From Humulus lupulus (Eukaryota; Streptophyta; Magnoliopsida; Rosales; Cannabaceae): a stretch of 64,000 nt of DNA. Positions 34,201 through 44,743 of the stretch are shown here, piece after piece. The translations under genes and the position numbers were made by a program. The DNA is taken from assembly GCF_963169125.1 (NCBI RefSeq), contig NC_084801.1, forward strand, positions 78,123,696-78,187,695, written 5' to 3'. Under the pieces are notes generated by a model. That model had not been told where the DNA came from and searched no databases. It saw only the letters and a list, made by a program, of their open reading frames with translations. Numbering within the stretch: the stretch's first letter is position 1; every line of letters begins with the position of its first letter.

Positions 34201-35386
34201 GTTACTGGGCCTTCGCCCCTACCTGCTCCCGCAAATGAGGATACCTTTGCCCGAACTTTCTGCCCAATGACACTCTTACTTGATGTCTCAACTCCCGCGT
34301 CCTCTATAATGAAGGCCATTCCTACTACCCAAGCGTAGGTAACAATCTCCTATAGTAGAGCGATCCTTACACTCTGCCCATCCCAGGGTTCAATCCTTGA
34401 GTGGATTACTCCTTCTAGCCACATACGCTGGTACCAAACCAAACGTAGATTTGGCCGATCTACAGAGCTCACTAACACACTCTATCACTGTCATACTATT
34501 CTGAACCGATTTCATAAACTCATCGGTCTTTGCCACTCAACTGCGTCACCGTAGTGCCTCTCATTGAACCATTGTCTGAGTTTCCTTCCAACCCACCATG
34601 ACAATATTTTGAGTCAAGGATACAACTTCCCAACACATTCGGGCATCCTCCCGCAACACGTACGTGGCACAAGCCACTCTATCATTTCCTTTCACTCCTA
34701 TATAGCCGAAGATGGAGCTAACCATGCTTGTTTACTATTCAACTTTAAACGGGTCCAAGCCTCCCTCAAAGACTGGAGCTTAACACTTCTAAAATCTTTC
34801 ATATAGTAATTCCCATCTATTTCCACTGTTAGGTTAAGTCGTAACTAATGCCATTGTTGCCAATCCTCATAGGGCAACATTCCCTGACGGAACCCACTGT
34901 CTCATTCACCTAATGTTTTCCTCTTGCCGTTACAACCCTGTCTGTATCTCAGCAAACACCTGTCGCCAATCTTAAGGCCGACGGACGAATCTGGCCTCAA
35001 CTGCCATCATTCACACTGCCTGATCCAATTGACTGCCTCAAATACAAAACTTCCAAATCTATTTGCAGCCAAAAACCTGGCCTACTAGCCTTGATACTCT
35101 AATACAGCGCTAAACCATAGCAAGGCCAACCAACACAGTAACCATATAATACACATACTACGATACAAAACAATAATGCTCTTGTATAAATCATCAAACC
35201 TCATTCCCACAAAACACATACATATTCATCATGCTCCCTATCCTAGCAGATAATGCATCTCACATAAGAAATTAAACAAATATTACATTTAATACCAACC
35301 CTGAGTCGAGCATGTCTCCGGCAGCGAGAGTACATGTTCAGTCAATCTCGAGGAACCATAAACCTTTGCACGCTCTGATACCAAGT
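31247..35386 (-). pseudogene. Element G body: relic gag-pol
   Basis: Follows the TATCCCTTCC polypurine-like start. On the minus strand, fragments can still be aligned to element A: GHIKENCP of the gag knuckle near 34000, and the RT segment corresponding to 8760-8830 of A near 33235-33310. No ORF exceeds about 80 codons in the coding sense and stops are dense. No foreign gene was recognised in these 4.1 kb. The canonical primer-binding site (TGGTATCAGAGCG) is intact at 35383-35371. Confidence 0.65.
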
Positions 35387-37250
35387 TGTAACACCCTACT
35401 TCCTTAGAGTCGTTACCATGTGATTTATAAATGTGCCATTAGCTCGCTAATTGAGGTTTTAGGTTAAAAAGTGTGATTGAATAAAGATAAAGACTCATTT
35501 AATAAACATTAAGTACAAAAAGTTGGTCTTTCAATGAAATTCGTAAAAAGTTACATCAGGATCCCAAACACAATTTTGAAATACTTTTACAACCAAAAGG
35601 TACAGTATAGTTGACCTAAGCCAACAAAAAGAATGTTTCCCACGTGTTCCTTAAAACAATCCCCAGCCGTGGTGGCCAGGTAGGCCAAACATGTACACAC
35701 CGCTCCATGCCCTCCAACTCATGGTTGTTTGACCCAATTTCCTTGCTCTTACCTGCACCACAGAGCACCCATAAGCCAAGGCCAAGCAAAAGAACTTCAA
35801 GCACAGCATCCAATAATAATATATCCCAACAAAACATACTCAATCAAAGCAATAAACAAATACCAGATCCCACTAGCATGCACAACGACACAACATTAGA
35901 ACAGCTCAAAAGCACAATGGCGTAACAACCTAATGGTACAATAATACAATAACCCAATACAGTAAGATAACATGATAACATAATAATTCATCAGTATATT
36001 AACACATCAGCTCAATACTACAACAACGTATAACAAAACAGCCGAAACGCTAAACACATAGCGGCCATGCCCTCCCAGGCGCTTTACCAGGTCCTGGGTT
36101 CGCGGTCTGCACCGAGAGGATGACTCCAGCATCCTAGGAGGGTTTTTCCCAAACAGCTTGTACTCTGCGTGCTCAACGTCATTCCTGGCCCCGTGTTGTA
36201 CTCGACTTTTCACTCGCATGCTCAACACCGTTCCCGGTGCCGTGCCACTCCTGGCTTTGCACTTCGCATGCTAAATGTTGTTCCCAGCCCCTTGCCGCTT
36301 GAGGCTCTTGCCCATCTCTGCTCTTGCCACTCTCGGCTCTTGCCAATCAATCACAACAACATGTTTGACATAACAATTATAAGCAACACATACAACATAG
36401 CACACCACATAGCTCTATGGGTAAAAAAAGTTCTCTTACCTGTGTCCCAAGCTATATAAGCATCATAATCCCAAGTACAATCCTCTAACACGAGCCTCAT
36501 TGAAAACCTTTGTGATAGTTTCGGCCTGAACTATTTCCTTAACTCCTCAAGCAAGCACTCCACCAATCTTCAGCACAAATCCTCAAGATTTCTCCGAAAT
36601 TCCCAAGTTCCCAAGTGTGAAAAATGAGAACCGAAGGAGAGAGAGAGCTGAGAGAGACTATTTGTTTTTCCATAATGTATTAGAGACTAAGTGTAACCTA
36701 AGCTGCCTAAGACCCAAAATACCTAAAATAATCTTGAATCCATTCTAAACCCTTTAATGCCAACAAGGGTAATCTTGTCAATTTCCAAATCCCACCAATT
36801 CCTCGAGTGTTCCCGTAAATATCTATTTAATCTCGATATGTCCAAATCATATTTAAATTACTACCCATTACTCGATAAACCCCGAACACATATAACATTC
36901 CCAAAATACCCCTAGGCTCCTCCTGAGCCAGGTATTTGACCCTGTTGTGACTTTCTAGCTAAATTGCTCCCTAGGACTGTCTCGGATCATGCATCACAAA
37001 TATATCACCACTCACTCGTGGTATCAATCATAATATACACAAATATTGCATTTATGGCCTCAACGGGCTAAAAATTACAAGTATGCCCCTAATAGAAAAA
37101 TGGGGCCCACATCCATATTTAATTTGCCTAAACATGCATTTCTAATCACATAATCATAAAATTCACATATTAACGTGATTAAATCAATTATTGCCCTCTA
37201 GGCACACTAATCAAGGCCCTAAGCCTTATTAGAAAATTTGGGACGCTAAG
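35387..37250 (-). repeat. 5' LTR of element G (1864 bp)
   Basis: Starts TGTAACACCC and ends GGGACGCTAAG, where the other LTR has CTACA, so its last bases are mutated. Donor-like motifs near 35750 and 36437. Confidence 0.86.
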
Positions 37251-37255
37251 GTTGT

Positions 37256-37480
37256 AATCGTTTACCAATTTAAGCCAACATTTCTGGCGCATATTAGAAT
37301 CCTTCTGAGTAAAGAAATACATCGAGCTTTTATGTTCAATGTATATTTCGCATTTCTCTCCATAGAAATAATGCCTCAAAACCTTTAGTGTGAATACCAC
37401 CGCTGATAGTTCCAGATCATGAGTGGGATACTTCTACTCATACTCCTTCAACTGTTTTGAAGTGTAGGCTATCACCTTCC
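37256..37480 (-). pseudogene. pol: Element E RNase H fragment
   Basis: Continues the reading interrupted at 29520: [13 protein letters not shown] and MYFFTQKDSNMRQKCW are RNase H motifs also seen in A, H and I. It ends abruptly at 37480, where CACTA-like sequence begins; the rest of element E is missing. Confidence 0.8.
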
Positions 37481-38192
37481 CAGGGGAGACGTTATAGGCG
37501 TCCCCTACTATATTCTTAGCCCTTTTTCTTCTTCTTCCCCGAGAGCAAACGCATGAAGCAGAGAGGCGGAGAGGAGGCGTTTTAGGCAATTTTTTGGGTT
37601 CTCTTTGACGATTTTGGCCAATTTTAGGCCATAAAAGTCCATTTGAGGTATGTTTTTATCATTTATAAGTGTTGTATAATAGTCAGGATAATTTTTATTC
37701 TTATTTTCTCTAAATATTAAGGGATTGATATGGAGATTTTAGGGTTTATGATAGTTGTGGTTTTGGGTGATTTTTGGCTCATCAAAGTGGATTTAAAGCA
37801 TATTTGAGGTATGATTTCAAGATTAAACAATGTATTATAGTTATAATGGTAGAAAATTTTGTTTTTGTGCTAATTTTTTTTATAGTTTTTGTGGGTTTTA
37901 TTAGAAATATTAGTTTAAAGTATGAAAAATATTTTTTATGTATATTTGAGATATTACATTGTTTAATTTTAACATGATACCACATTATTTACTATTTTTA
38001 AATTTTTATTTACTATTTATTCCCAAAATTATATATTTTTTAATTAATTTTTAATGTTTGTTAAGTATATATATATAAATATGTTTTGCTAAAATGTATT
38101 TAATAACTTTGTCTAAAATAAAAGATAATAATTTTACATACTAAATAATAATTCAAGTTAATATGTTTATAAAAATATTTAATTTATATTAT

Positions 38193-39248
38193 TATTTAAT
38201 TAGAAAATTATAATATATATTTGTAATCTTTATTAACATTTAAGTAGGTTATTTATATGTACTTATATTTTTTATTGATTTACTAATCTTTTATTATTTA
38301 ATTAATTTAAAGTTTTATTTAATAACATAGTGCGCGCATTGCAAAAGCGAAGTAAATTTGCTAGCAAGGACTATTAATTGCAAGAGGTAATTATATTATC
38401 TTATTTCTTGTTCTAGTATTATTAAACTTTTGTTAGAGGAGTTTGAATAACTTAAATATTCATCCATACTAAAGTAGGATCTGAGATTAAAATTGTGTGT
38501 TACAGTGATAACAAAAGGTTGAGAACTGTGTGTTTTAGTGAAGTAGGTTCTGGAAAATTTGTTTGTGTGCAGCGGAGCTATAAGGAAGAAACAAATTGTG
38601 TGTTGTTTGATTTGTTTAGCTTATTGTTCACAGATGGTTAGATCACTATTATAGGGGAAATGCTGCTCGATTTTGTCTAGAATTATGTATTTTATTGTTA
38701 TATTTGTATTGTGTTGTGCTTATTTAATTAGAAAATTATAATATATATTTGTAATCTTTATTAACATTTAAGTAGGTTATTTATATGTACTTATATTTTT
38801 TATTGATTTACTAATCTTTTATTATTTAATTAATTTAAAGTTTTATTTAATAACATAGTGCGCGCATTGCAAAAGCGAAGTAAATTTGCTAGCAAGGACT
38901 ATTAATTGCAAGAGGTAATTATATTATCTTATTTCTTGTTCTAGTATTATTAAACTTTTGTTAGAGGAGTTTGAATAACTTAAATATTCATCCATACTAA
39001 AGTAGGATCTGAGATTAAAATTGTGTGTTACAGTGATAACAAAAGGTTGAGAACTGTGTGTTTTAGTGAAGTAGGTTCTGGAAAATTTGTTTGTGTGCAG
39101 CGGAGCTATAAGGAAGAAACAAATTGTGTGTTGTTTGATTTGTTTAGCTTATTGTTCACAGATGGTTAGATCACTATTATAGGGGAAATGCTGCTCGATT
39201 TTGTCTAGAATTATGTATTTTATTGTTATATTTGTATTGTGTTGTGCT
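38193..39248. repeat. Exact tandem duplication of 528 bp
   Basis: 38193-38720 and 38721-39248 appear identical on reading both through. The unit contains GTGCGCGCATTGC, the intron module TTAGAGGAGTTTGAATA...ATATTCATCC, and AAGTAGG(A/T)TCTG. It is either very recent or an assembly error. Confidence 0.9.
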
Positions 39249-39360
39249 TATTTGATTAGATTGACCGATGGTTAGGTTACTAATATAAGGGAAATGATGT
39301 CCATTTTTTCGTATGCTTATATAGTTTTTTGTTTAATTTCTCATAGACAAAGGAAAAGAT

Positions 39361-39556
39361 ATGGATAGACCTGGACGTTACTTGAAGAAAGAGGTATGTA
39401 TATATATAAATTTATAAAAGTAATCAAATACATTATACTTTATATTTTGTGTAGCTAAACACTCCGCCATATACACTAGCACAAATTAATGAAATGCGAC
39501 AACAGTGGGCGAACGATATGGTGCCGATAGTTCAAAGTCATCGTCCCAAAAAATAG
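39361..39556 (+). CDS. Small two-exon ORF of CACTA-1 (44 aa), unknown
   Basis: ATG at 39361 opens MDRPGRYLKKE (39361-39393), followed by a GTATGT donor. A 61-bp AT-rich intron ends TTGTGTAG and exon 2 (39455-39556) continues in phase 0 with LNTPPYTLAQINEMRQQWAN to a TAG. The product is short and basic at its ends, and I recognise no domain. It may be the remnant first exons of a CACTA protein whose downstream part was deleted. Confidence 0.4.
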
Positions 39557-39845
39557 GATTTTATTGTTTTTTTTTTCTATCTTACTATATGTCTAGCTAG
39601 CTAGTGTAATATTTGTTGATTTTGTATGTGTAACAACAAATATTAATTTTTTGTATTTTTAGCTAGCTAAAACATATTATATACACATTTCGGCTTTATT
39701 AATAAAAATTCACAATTTAAATTTGCATATAATTTAGATTTTTAATTAATATATTTCATTTCATTTCAATATATATATATAATTAAATATTCTGAAAAAT
39801 AGTTATTTAATTAATTAATTAATATTTTTTTAAAATACAAAAGCC

Positions 39846-40186
39846 AATGATGACGCCCAGGGGGAGACGTTGAAAGTCTACAAAGTCTCCCCATGGGAGT
39901 CATCGTAGGTACCTATTATGAATCCCAGGGGGAGACATTGAATGTCTACAAAGCCTCCCCCTAGGAGTCATCATAAGTCTTCCCATGGGAGTCATCGTAG
40001 GGTGTAAAACGTACACCCTATGATGACTCTCAGGGGAAGACATTGAATGTCCACAAAGTCTCCCCACGGGAGTCATCGTAGGGCCATTTAAGATGGCTCC
40101 TTCAACAACGTCTCCCATAGGGGGAGACATTAAATTTCTACAATGTCTCCCGCATATTTCCATTAAATGCCTATTTTGTTGTAGTG
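39846..40186. repeat. Subterminal hairpin repeats of CACTA-1
   Basis: About four copies of a unit GGGGGAGAC(G/A)TTGAA...CTACAAAGTCTCCCC followed by GGGAGTCATCGTAGG. The GGGGAGAC and GTCTCCCC arms are complementary, so each unit can fold. Subterminal repeats of this kind are transposase-binding sites in known CACTA elements. Confidence 0.7.
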
Positions 40187-40481
40187 ACGGTTGAGGGAAA
40201 GTACAGGGACAGAAGCCTAAAAACATGTAGTTTGCCATTAGAGTGGTCACTGATTGTATATAACTTTTTGAGAATTTGTAAATTTTATTTTGAAACCCTG
40301 TTTTTGGGATCCCATGTACCAAACATCTATTTGAATGAAAATTAACTGTTTATGATCAAAATCTTTTACCCATAACCTGATTATGATTTTAGGATCACAT
40401 TTTTATTTAAATGACTTGATTAGCAAGTCTTGCACTATTTTAAATACAAAGTTTAACGGTCTTGGTTATCCAGGGTGTTAC
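40187..40481 (+). repeat. LTR fragment, opposite orientation (family of element C)
   Basis: Its complement starts TGTAACACCCTGGATAACC and follows LTR C (17153). It is the only TGTAACG-type LTR here that reads in plus orientation. No primer-binding site follows at 40482, so it is a 3' or solo LTR end, cut on the left by CACTA-1. Confidence 0.75.
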
Positions 40482-40563
40482 AGTGCTCATGCATGACGTC
40501 ATGTCTGACATGCAGAGTAGGGGCACTTCTGCTTCCATCATGAGAGATCTTGCCCACCCACCC
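40482..40563. other. 82-bp spacer between two LTRs
   Basis: Holds a palindrome CATGACGTCATG and nothing else recognised. It could be older host DNA. Confidence 0.4.
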
Positions 40564-41238
40564 TGTAAAGTCCTACTTCCTTAGAGTCGTTACTAAGTGA
40601 GTTTAAAATGTTCAATTAACTCGCTAATTGAGGTTTTAAGACAAAAGTGTAGTAAAACCATAAACAGAGTCTTATACTTTGAAAATAATTCCATTTACTG
40701 AAAATCTTAAAGCATTTAACATTTGAGATCCCAAAAAATTGTTTAGAAATATTTACAACTCAAAAATATAACCTGATTCGGCTAAACAACAAAATCTAGG
40801 TTTAGTACAATCATCTCCAAAAAATACCCCTGGCTGTGGCAGCCAGACAGGCCAAAGATGTACGCACCGCTTCACACTCTCCGTACTCATGGTTGATCGA
40901 CTTTCCCCTAGCCCTTACCTACACCACAGAGCACCCGTGAGCCAAGGCCCAGCAAGAAAACCCTCACACGCATATAACATAAGCACATTTCACATTCAAC
41001 ATATAATCAAGCCATCATCAGGCTAAACACGTACGACCATGTCATCCTAGGCGCTGTACCAGGCCTTGGGTTTGCGGTCCACACAATGAGGATATCCCAG
41101 GTATCCTTTAGGGACTTGCCCTGGCAACTCACACTCCACGCTCGCCGTTCTTGGCTCTTGTCATTCATTCACATATATGCACACATAGCATAATTAAGCA
41201 GATACTGAAACACGTATAAACTCAATCAAAGGTGCTAC
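40564..41238 (-). repeat. LTR of element H, left part
   Basis: Starts TGTAAAGTCCTACTTCC. CCTTACCTACACCACAGAGC near 40915 is the conserved LTR block. It is cut by CACTA-2 at 41238. Confidence 0.82.
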
Positions 41239-42199
41239 CACTACTACAAATATAGGCTTTCTCTGCGGTTTTTTTTCAACAATAAATAAAAAGCGCAGAG
41301 AAAAAGTTTGAAAGAGTCAAAAATATTATATTTAATGTCCGCGCCCTATTTTATTGCGGTTTTAAAAAAAAACACAGTGAAAGGTTTGAATGAGGGACTT
41401 TTCTCCGTGGTTTTGGGTCTAGAACCGCAGAGAAAAGTGTAGAACTTTTCACCACTTTTCTCCGCAGTTATATACCCAAAACCGCAGAGAAAAGTCCACT
41501 TTTCTCTGCGGTTTTTGGCTATAGAACCGCGAAGAAAAGTGGCCTCCACCTACTTTAGCATAATACCTTATTTTCCCCTCTCATTTGCACATGTTCTTCT
41601 CCTTCACAGAGGCATGGCCGAAGCTCTCCCACCACCGTCCCCAGCCACGGGTAAGCCCCACATTGTCCTTTTTTTTTTTGTTTTTTTTTTCCATTTTCTT
41701 GCATATTAAAGCTTGAAATCATGTAAATATACTTAATCTTGAGTTATTTTGAAGTTTTAGGGTAAAAATGAAGAAATATTGTGTGGGTTTAATGGTGGTT
41801 TCTATGTATGTTTATATGGTTATTTTTTTTAATATTTTTTAAATTTTATATAGGATTGGAAGACATTTTCATTGTTCAAAACTTGATTTCTTTAATGTAT
41901 ATTTCGGTTTTAGGGTATTTTTGTATTAATTTATTTATAATAATGTTGTTTACATAATTTTTTATATTAAAAATTATTGCTTGCATAATTTTGTATATTA
42001 TTTAGGTAACGATTTTTTTAAAGTATATTTTTGTTAATTATATTATTTTAGGATCAATTCAATTACCATATATGTACTAATGTTTAACTTTTTATTGTAG
42101 GAAATATTTGTTTGAGTGTGAGGTTGAAATTGTTGAATATTAATTTTGAAGGTAAGTAGTAATTACTACTTAATTTTTTATTTTTATTTTTTATATTTA

Positions 42200-43580
42200 C
42201 AAACTATTGTTAGAGGAGTTTGAATATATTACATATTCATCCATAGTGAAGTAGGTTTGCATGTTGTTTGTTATATGTTTTGTTTGATGTGAATTTATAG
42301 GTAGATAACTTGGGATATGCTATAAATACAGAGGAAACTCTGCCCAATTTTTTTTGATGATATTAGTTGAACATGTTTTATAAGTTACTATATATAATAA
42401 TAATGTTTTTGTTTTTGCTGAAATTGTAAATACATATGAATTTTGGATATGTTATAGAAATAAATGAAACTCTGCCCATTTCATTTTATAATTTAATAAT
42501 TGAACATAATTTTTTCAATTACTATACTAATTTTCTTTTCATTATCAACTTAGGAATTAGGTAGATATTATCATTATGGATAAGTCATGGATTCTTGAGA
42601 ATAGAGAAACACAACAATTTCAAGACGGATTCAACAAATTTTTAGAATTTTTCCAAGCAAATTGTAGTGATCCGGAAAGAATTCATTGTCCATGTATAGA
42701 TTGTGGTAATGGAACAAAAGGAAATATTACCATGATAAAAAATCATGTATTTTGTCGGGGATTTGATACAAGTTATCGTACATGGTATTGGCATGGGGAA
42801 TCATTGAAAAATAATAATCCATATCCATTCGGGAGGCGAGGGGTTGATGATTTGGGTTATGGTTAAAATTTGTAACTAGTTGTCTAAGTCCAGAGTTTCA
42901 AATAGTGCATCAAGAAAAAATGGGTACACTATATTGATATGTTAAATGCTATTATGTAGGTCCATCTTCATCTAAACACAAATCCCTATCACCATGCCCA
43001 CATTTATCATCAGTTGGATCTCACGTAGTCATCCCTGCTGAAATAACTCAACCAAAACCTTCAAATTGGTTAACAGATAACCAATGGGACAAAATTGATA
43101 TGAGTCTAAAATTTATAGTGAAGGAGTATTATTCCAATAAAGGAATAGATGGGGTTGTACAAGTTCCCGTTGACCCGGAGTTTATAGGAGAACGTGAGGC
43201 TTTCTTCATCACTTCGGAAGACGTTTATCAAGCAGCCTCCATGGATAATATTGGATCCTCAGCTATGTTGTTTGGTATGAGGTATGTATCAATCTGTTAT
43301 GTCATTACAAACTATTAGAGGAGTTTGAATATATTAGATATTCATCCGTAGTGAAGTAAGTTCTGAGATGAAATTGTGTGCTGCGGAGATAACAGAAGGT
43401 TGAGAACATGTGTGTCTTAGTGAAGTAGGTTCTGCGAATTTTGTGTGCTGCGGTGACTTATGGTTGAGAACATGCATGTTGTTTGTTGTATGTTTTGTCT
43501 GAATTGAATTTATAGGTTCTAATAATTTTGGATATGCTATAGAAACAGAGGAAACTCTGTCCAATTTTTTTTTTGACCAT
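42200..43580 (+). repeat. Repeated intron modules in CACTA-2
   Basis: TTAGAGGAGTTTGAATATATTA.ATATTCATCC...GTGAAGTAGG occurs at about 42209 and 43315. Each is followed 100-200 bp later by GATATGCTATA.A.A.AGAGGAAACTCTG.CCAATTTTTTTT (about 42317, 43529), with a partial third copy near 42447. The same module is in CACTA-1 (38430s and 38960s). Confidence 0.7.
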
Positions 43581-44424
43581 ATTAATTTATTAATTGAAAT
43601 GTAATATGAATGATTGATTCTCTACAGATGCATTTGGGAAAGCATGCACCCAAATTCACGACAATTATACAAATTTTTTGACACCGAACATCTTTCTATT
43701 AGGAATGATGAAAGTAAAAACTATACGGTGGATCTTATAGCCAAATGGATGATGACTATGGATAGACGAGGCCAAATATATTTCATTCCTTGGATTGTTG
43801 AGTAAGAATGAACTACTTAAACATTATCACTACTATGGTTGAATTTTAATTTTATAATAATCATAATTTATTATTATTTTAGTCGACATTGGATGTTGGT
43901 GCTCGTGATGATGCGGGGGATGACCATAATTTTGGACCCTTTAAAAAATCATAAATCTCCACCAATAATTACGGAGGATATGGGAAAGTAAGTTCTTCAA
44001 TTGTAATGTATGCATTATTAGTTTTTAAAAGTTGAGAGCATATTATGTATTTAATTAATTTTAATTTTTGTAGAGCATACGCACATTGTTTGGAAAATGA
44101 ATACATCGGCACATTTACAAAATTGCTGAGAGGTTCTTGTCCAAAACAACCTGAAAGTCATGAATGTGGTTATTATGTAGTAAGATACATTTATGATCTT
44201 GTAAATGCACCGAATCCGGCAGAAGTTATCAAGAAGAAAATATGTTATATTTTAAACTCTTTTTTGCTTAAGAAAAACTAGATATAGTATTTAATTATCT
44301 AATTTATATTAACTTTTCAATTTTGCAGTGGTTTGACAAAAAGCAATTCAATGTCAAAGAGGATCTACTACCACTACAAAGTGATTGGTTAGCTAGATTA
44401 ATGCCATTTGTTTATGAAATCTAA
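42576..44424 (+). CDS. CACTA-2 protein: transposase-associated domain plus Ulp1/C48-type cysteine protease
   Basis: Exons by GT-AG and phase: 42576-42861, 42960-43281, 43628-43801, 43883-43987, 44074 to about 44250, 44329-44424. The first five join in frame without a stop. Exon 1 matches the transposase-associated domain (MDKSWILENRETQQFQDGFN, IHCPCIDCGNG, NHVFCRGFD, TWYWHGES). Exons 3-5 form an Ulp1-like fold: DRHWMLVLV gives the His, ILDPLKNHK the Asp, and SCPKQPESHECGYYVVRY the Gln/Cys region. The end of exon 5 is uncertain, since the only strong donor (44180s, GTAAGA) would cut the fold early. Ulp1 enzymes cleave SUMO from targets, but for transposon-borne copies the substrate is unknown. 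No transposase domain lies between the two parts. Confidence 0.65.
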
Positions 44425-44743
44425 ATTTTTGTATGTATGTAAGATTAAAATGCTAACTTATATTGGTTAGAATGATTAAAGTCTTTGATTCATTACTGGC
44501 CAATTATTTTGTATTAGATATGAAATGTATATATAACAATTTAACAAATTACGTTATACTATTGAAAATAATTATGTATAATTAAAATTAAAATTTAATT
44601 TTTTTTATTAAAAATGCTAGGTTATAATTCGAAATTGAATTTTTTTTTTTAATGAGAAGCACTTTCTCTGCGGTTGTAGTAAGCCAACCGCGGAGAAAAG
44701 AGACTTTTCTCTGCAGTTGTAATAAACAAACCGTAGAGAAAAG

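Larger units (their letters stand above)
29521..37250 (-). mobile_element. Element G: full-length but coding-dead Ty3/gypsy element
   Basis: LTRs 29521-31246 and 35387-37250, body 31247-35386, and a perfect target duplication GTTGT (29516-29520, 37251-37255) in the RNase H gene of element E. Primer-binding site at 35383-35371. The LTRs match at roughly 90 percent by eye, while the body retains no open pol. Confidence 0.88.
37481..40186 (-). mobile_element. CACTA-1: En/Spm-like DNA transposon, left terminus missing
   Basis: The right end reads ...TTTTGTTGTAGTG, i.e. CACTACAACAAAATAGGC on the minus strand, a CACTA terminal repeat. Subterminal GGGGAGAC/GTCTCCCC repeats fill 39846-40165, and a related block (CAGGGGAGACGTT) starts at 37481, but no CACTA is found there. 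The interior is AT-rich with introns and no transposase motif. Probably a deleted derivative. Strand given for the only visible terminus; the small ORF is on plus. Confidence 0.7.
41239..44743 (+). mobile_element. CACTA-2: En/Spm-like element with protease gene, right terminus missing
   Basis: Starts CACTACTACAAATATAGGC after TAC. TTTTCTCTGCGGTTTT and its complement AACCGCAGAGAAAAG recur many times at 41260-41540 and again at 44665-44743. The right end lacks GTAGTG and joins the LTR of H at GTTTTCTTCCC, with about 80 bp of LTR lost. The inside encodes a transposase-associated domain and an Ulp1-like protease, but no TNP2-type transposase. Confidence 0.75.

Noticed and set aside
34015..34338. 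Plus-strand 107-codon frame
   Set aside because: Antisense to the decayed gag of element G; the minus strand shows the knuckle remnant GHIKENCP.
37774..37985. Overlapping frames on both strands
   Set aside because: AT-rich low-complexity intron sequence of CACTA-1.
39900..40322. 140-codon minus-strand frame
   Set aside because: Crosses the CACTA-1 terminus into an LTR and is made of subterminal repeats.
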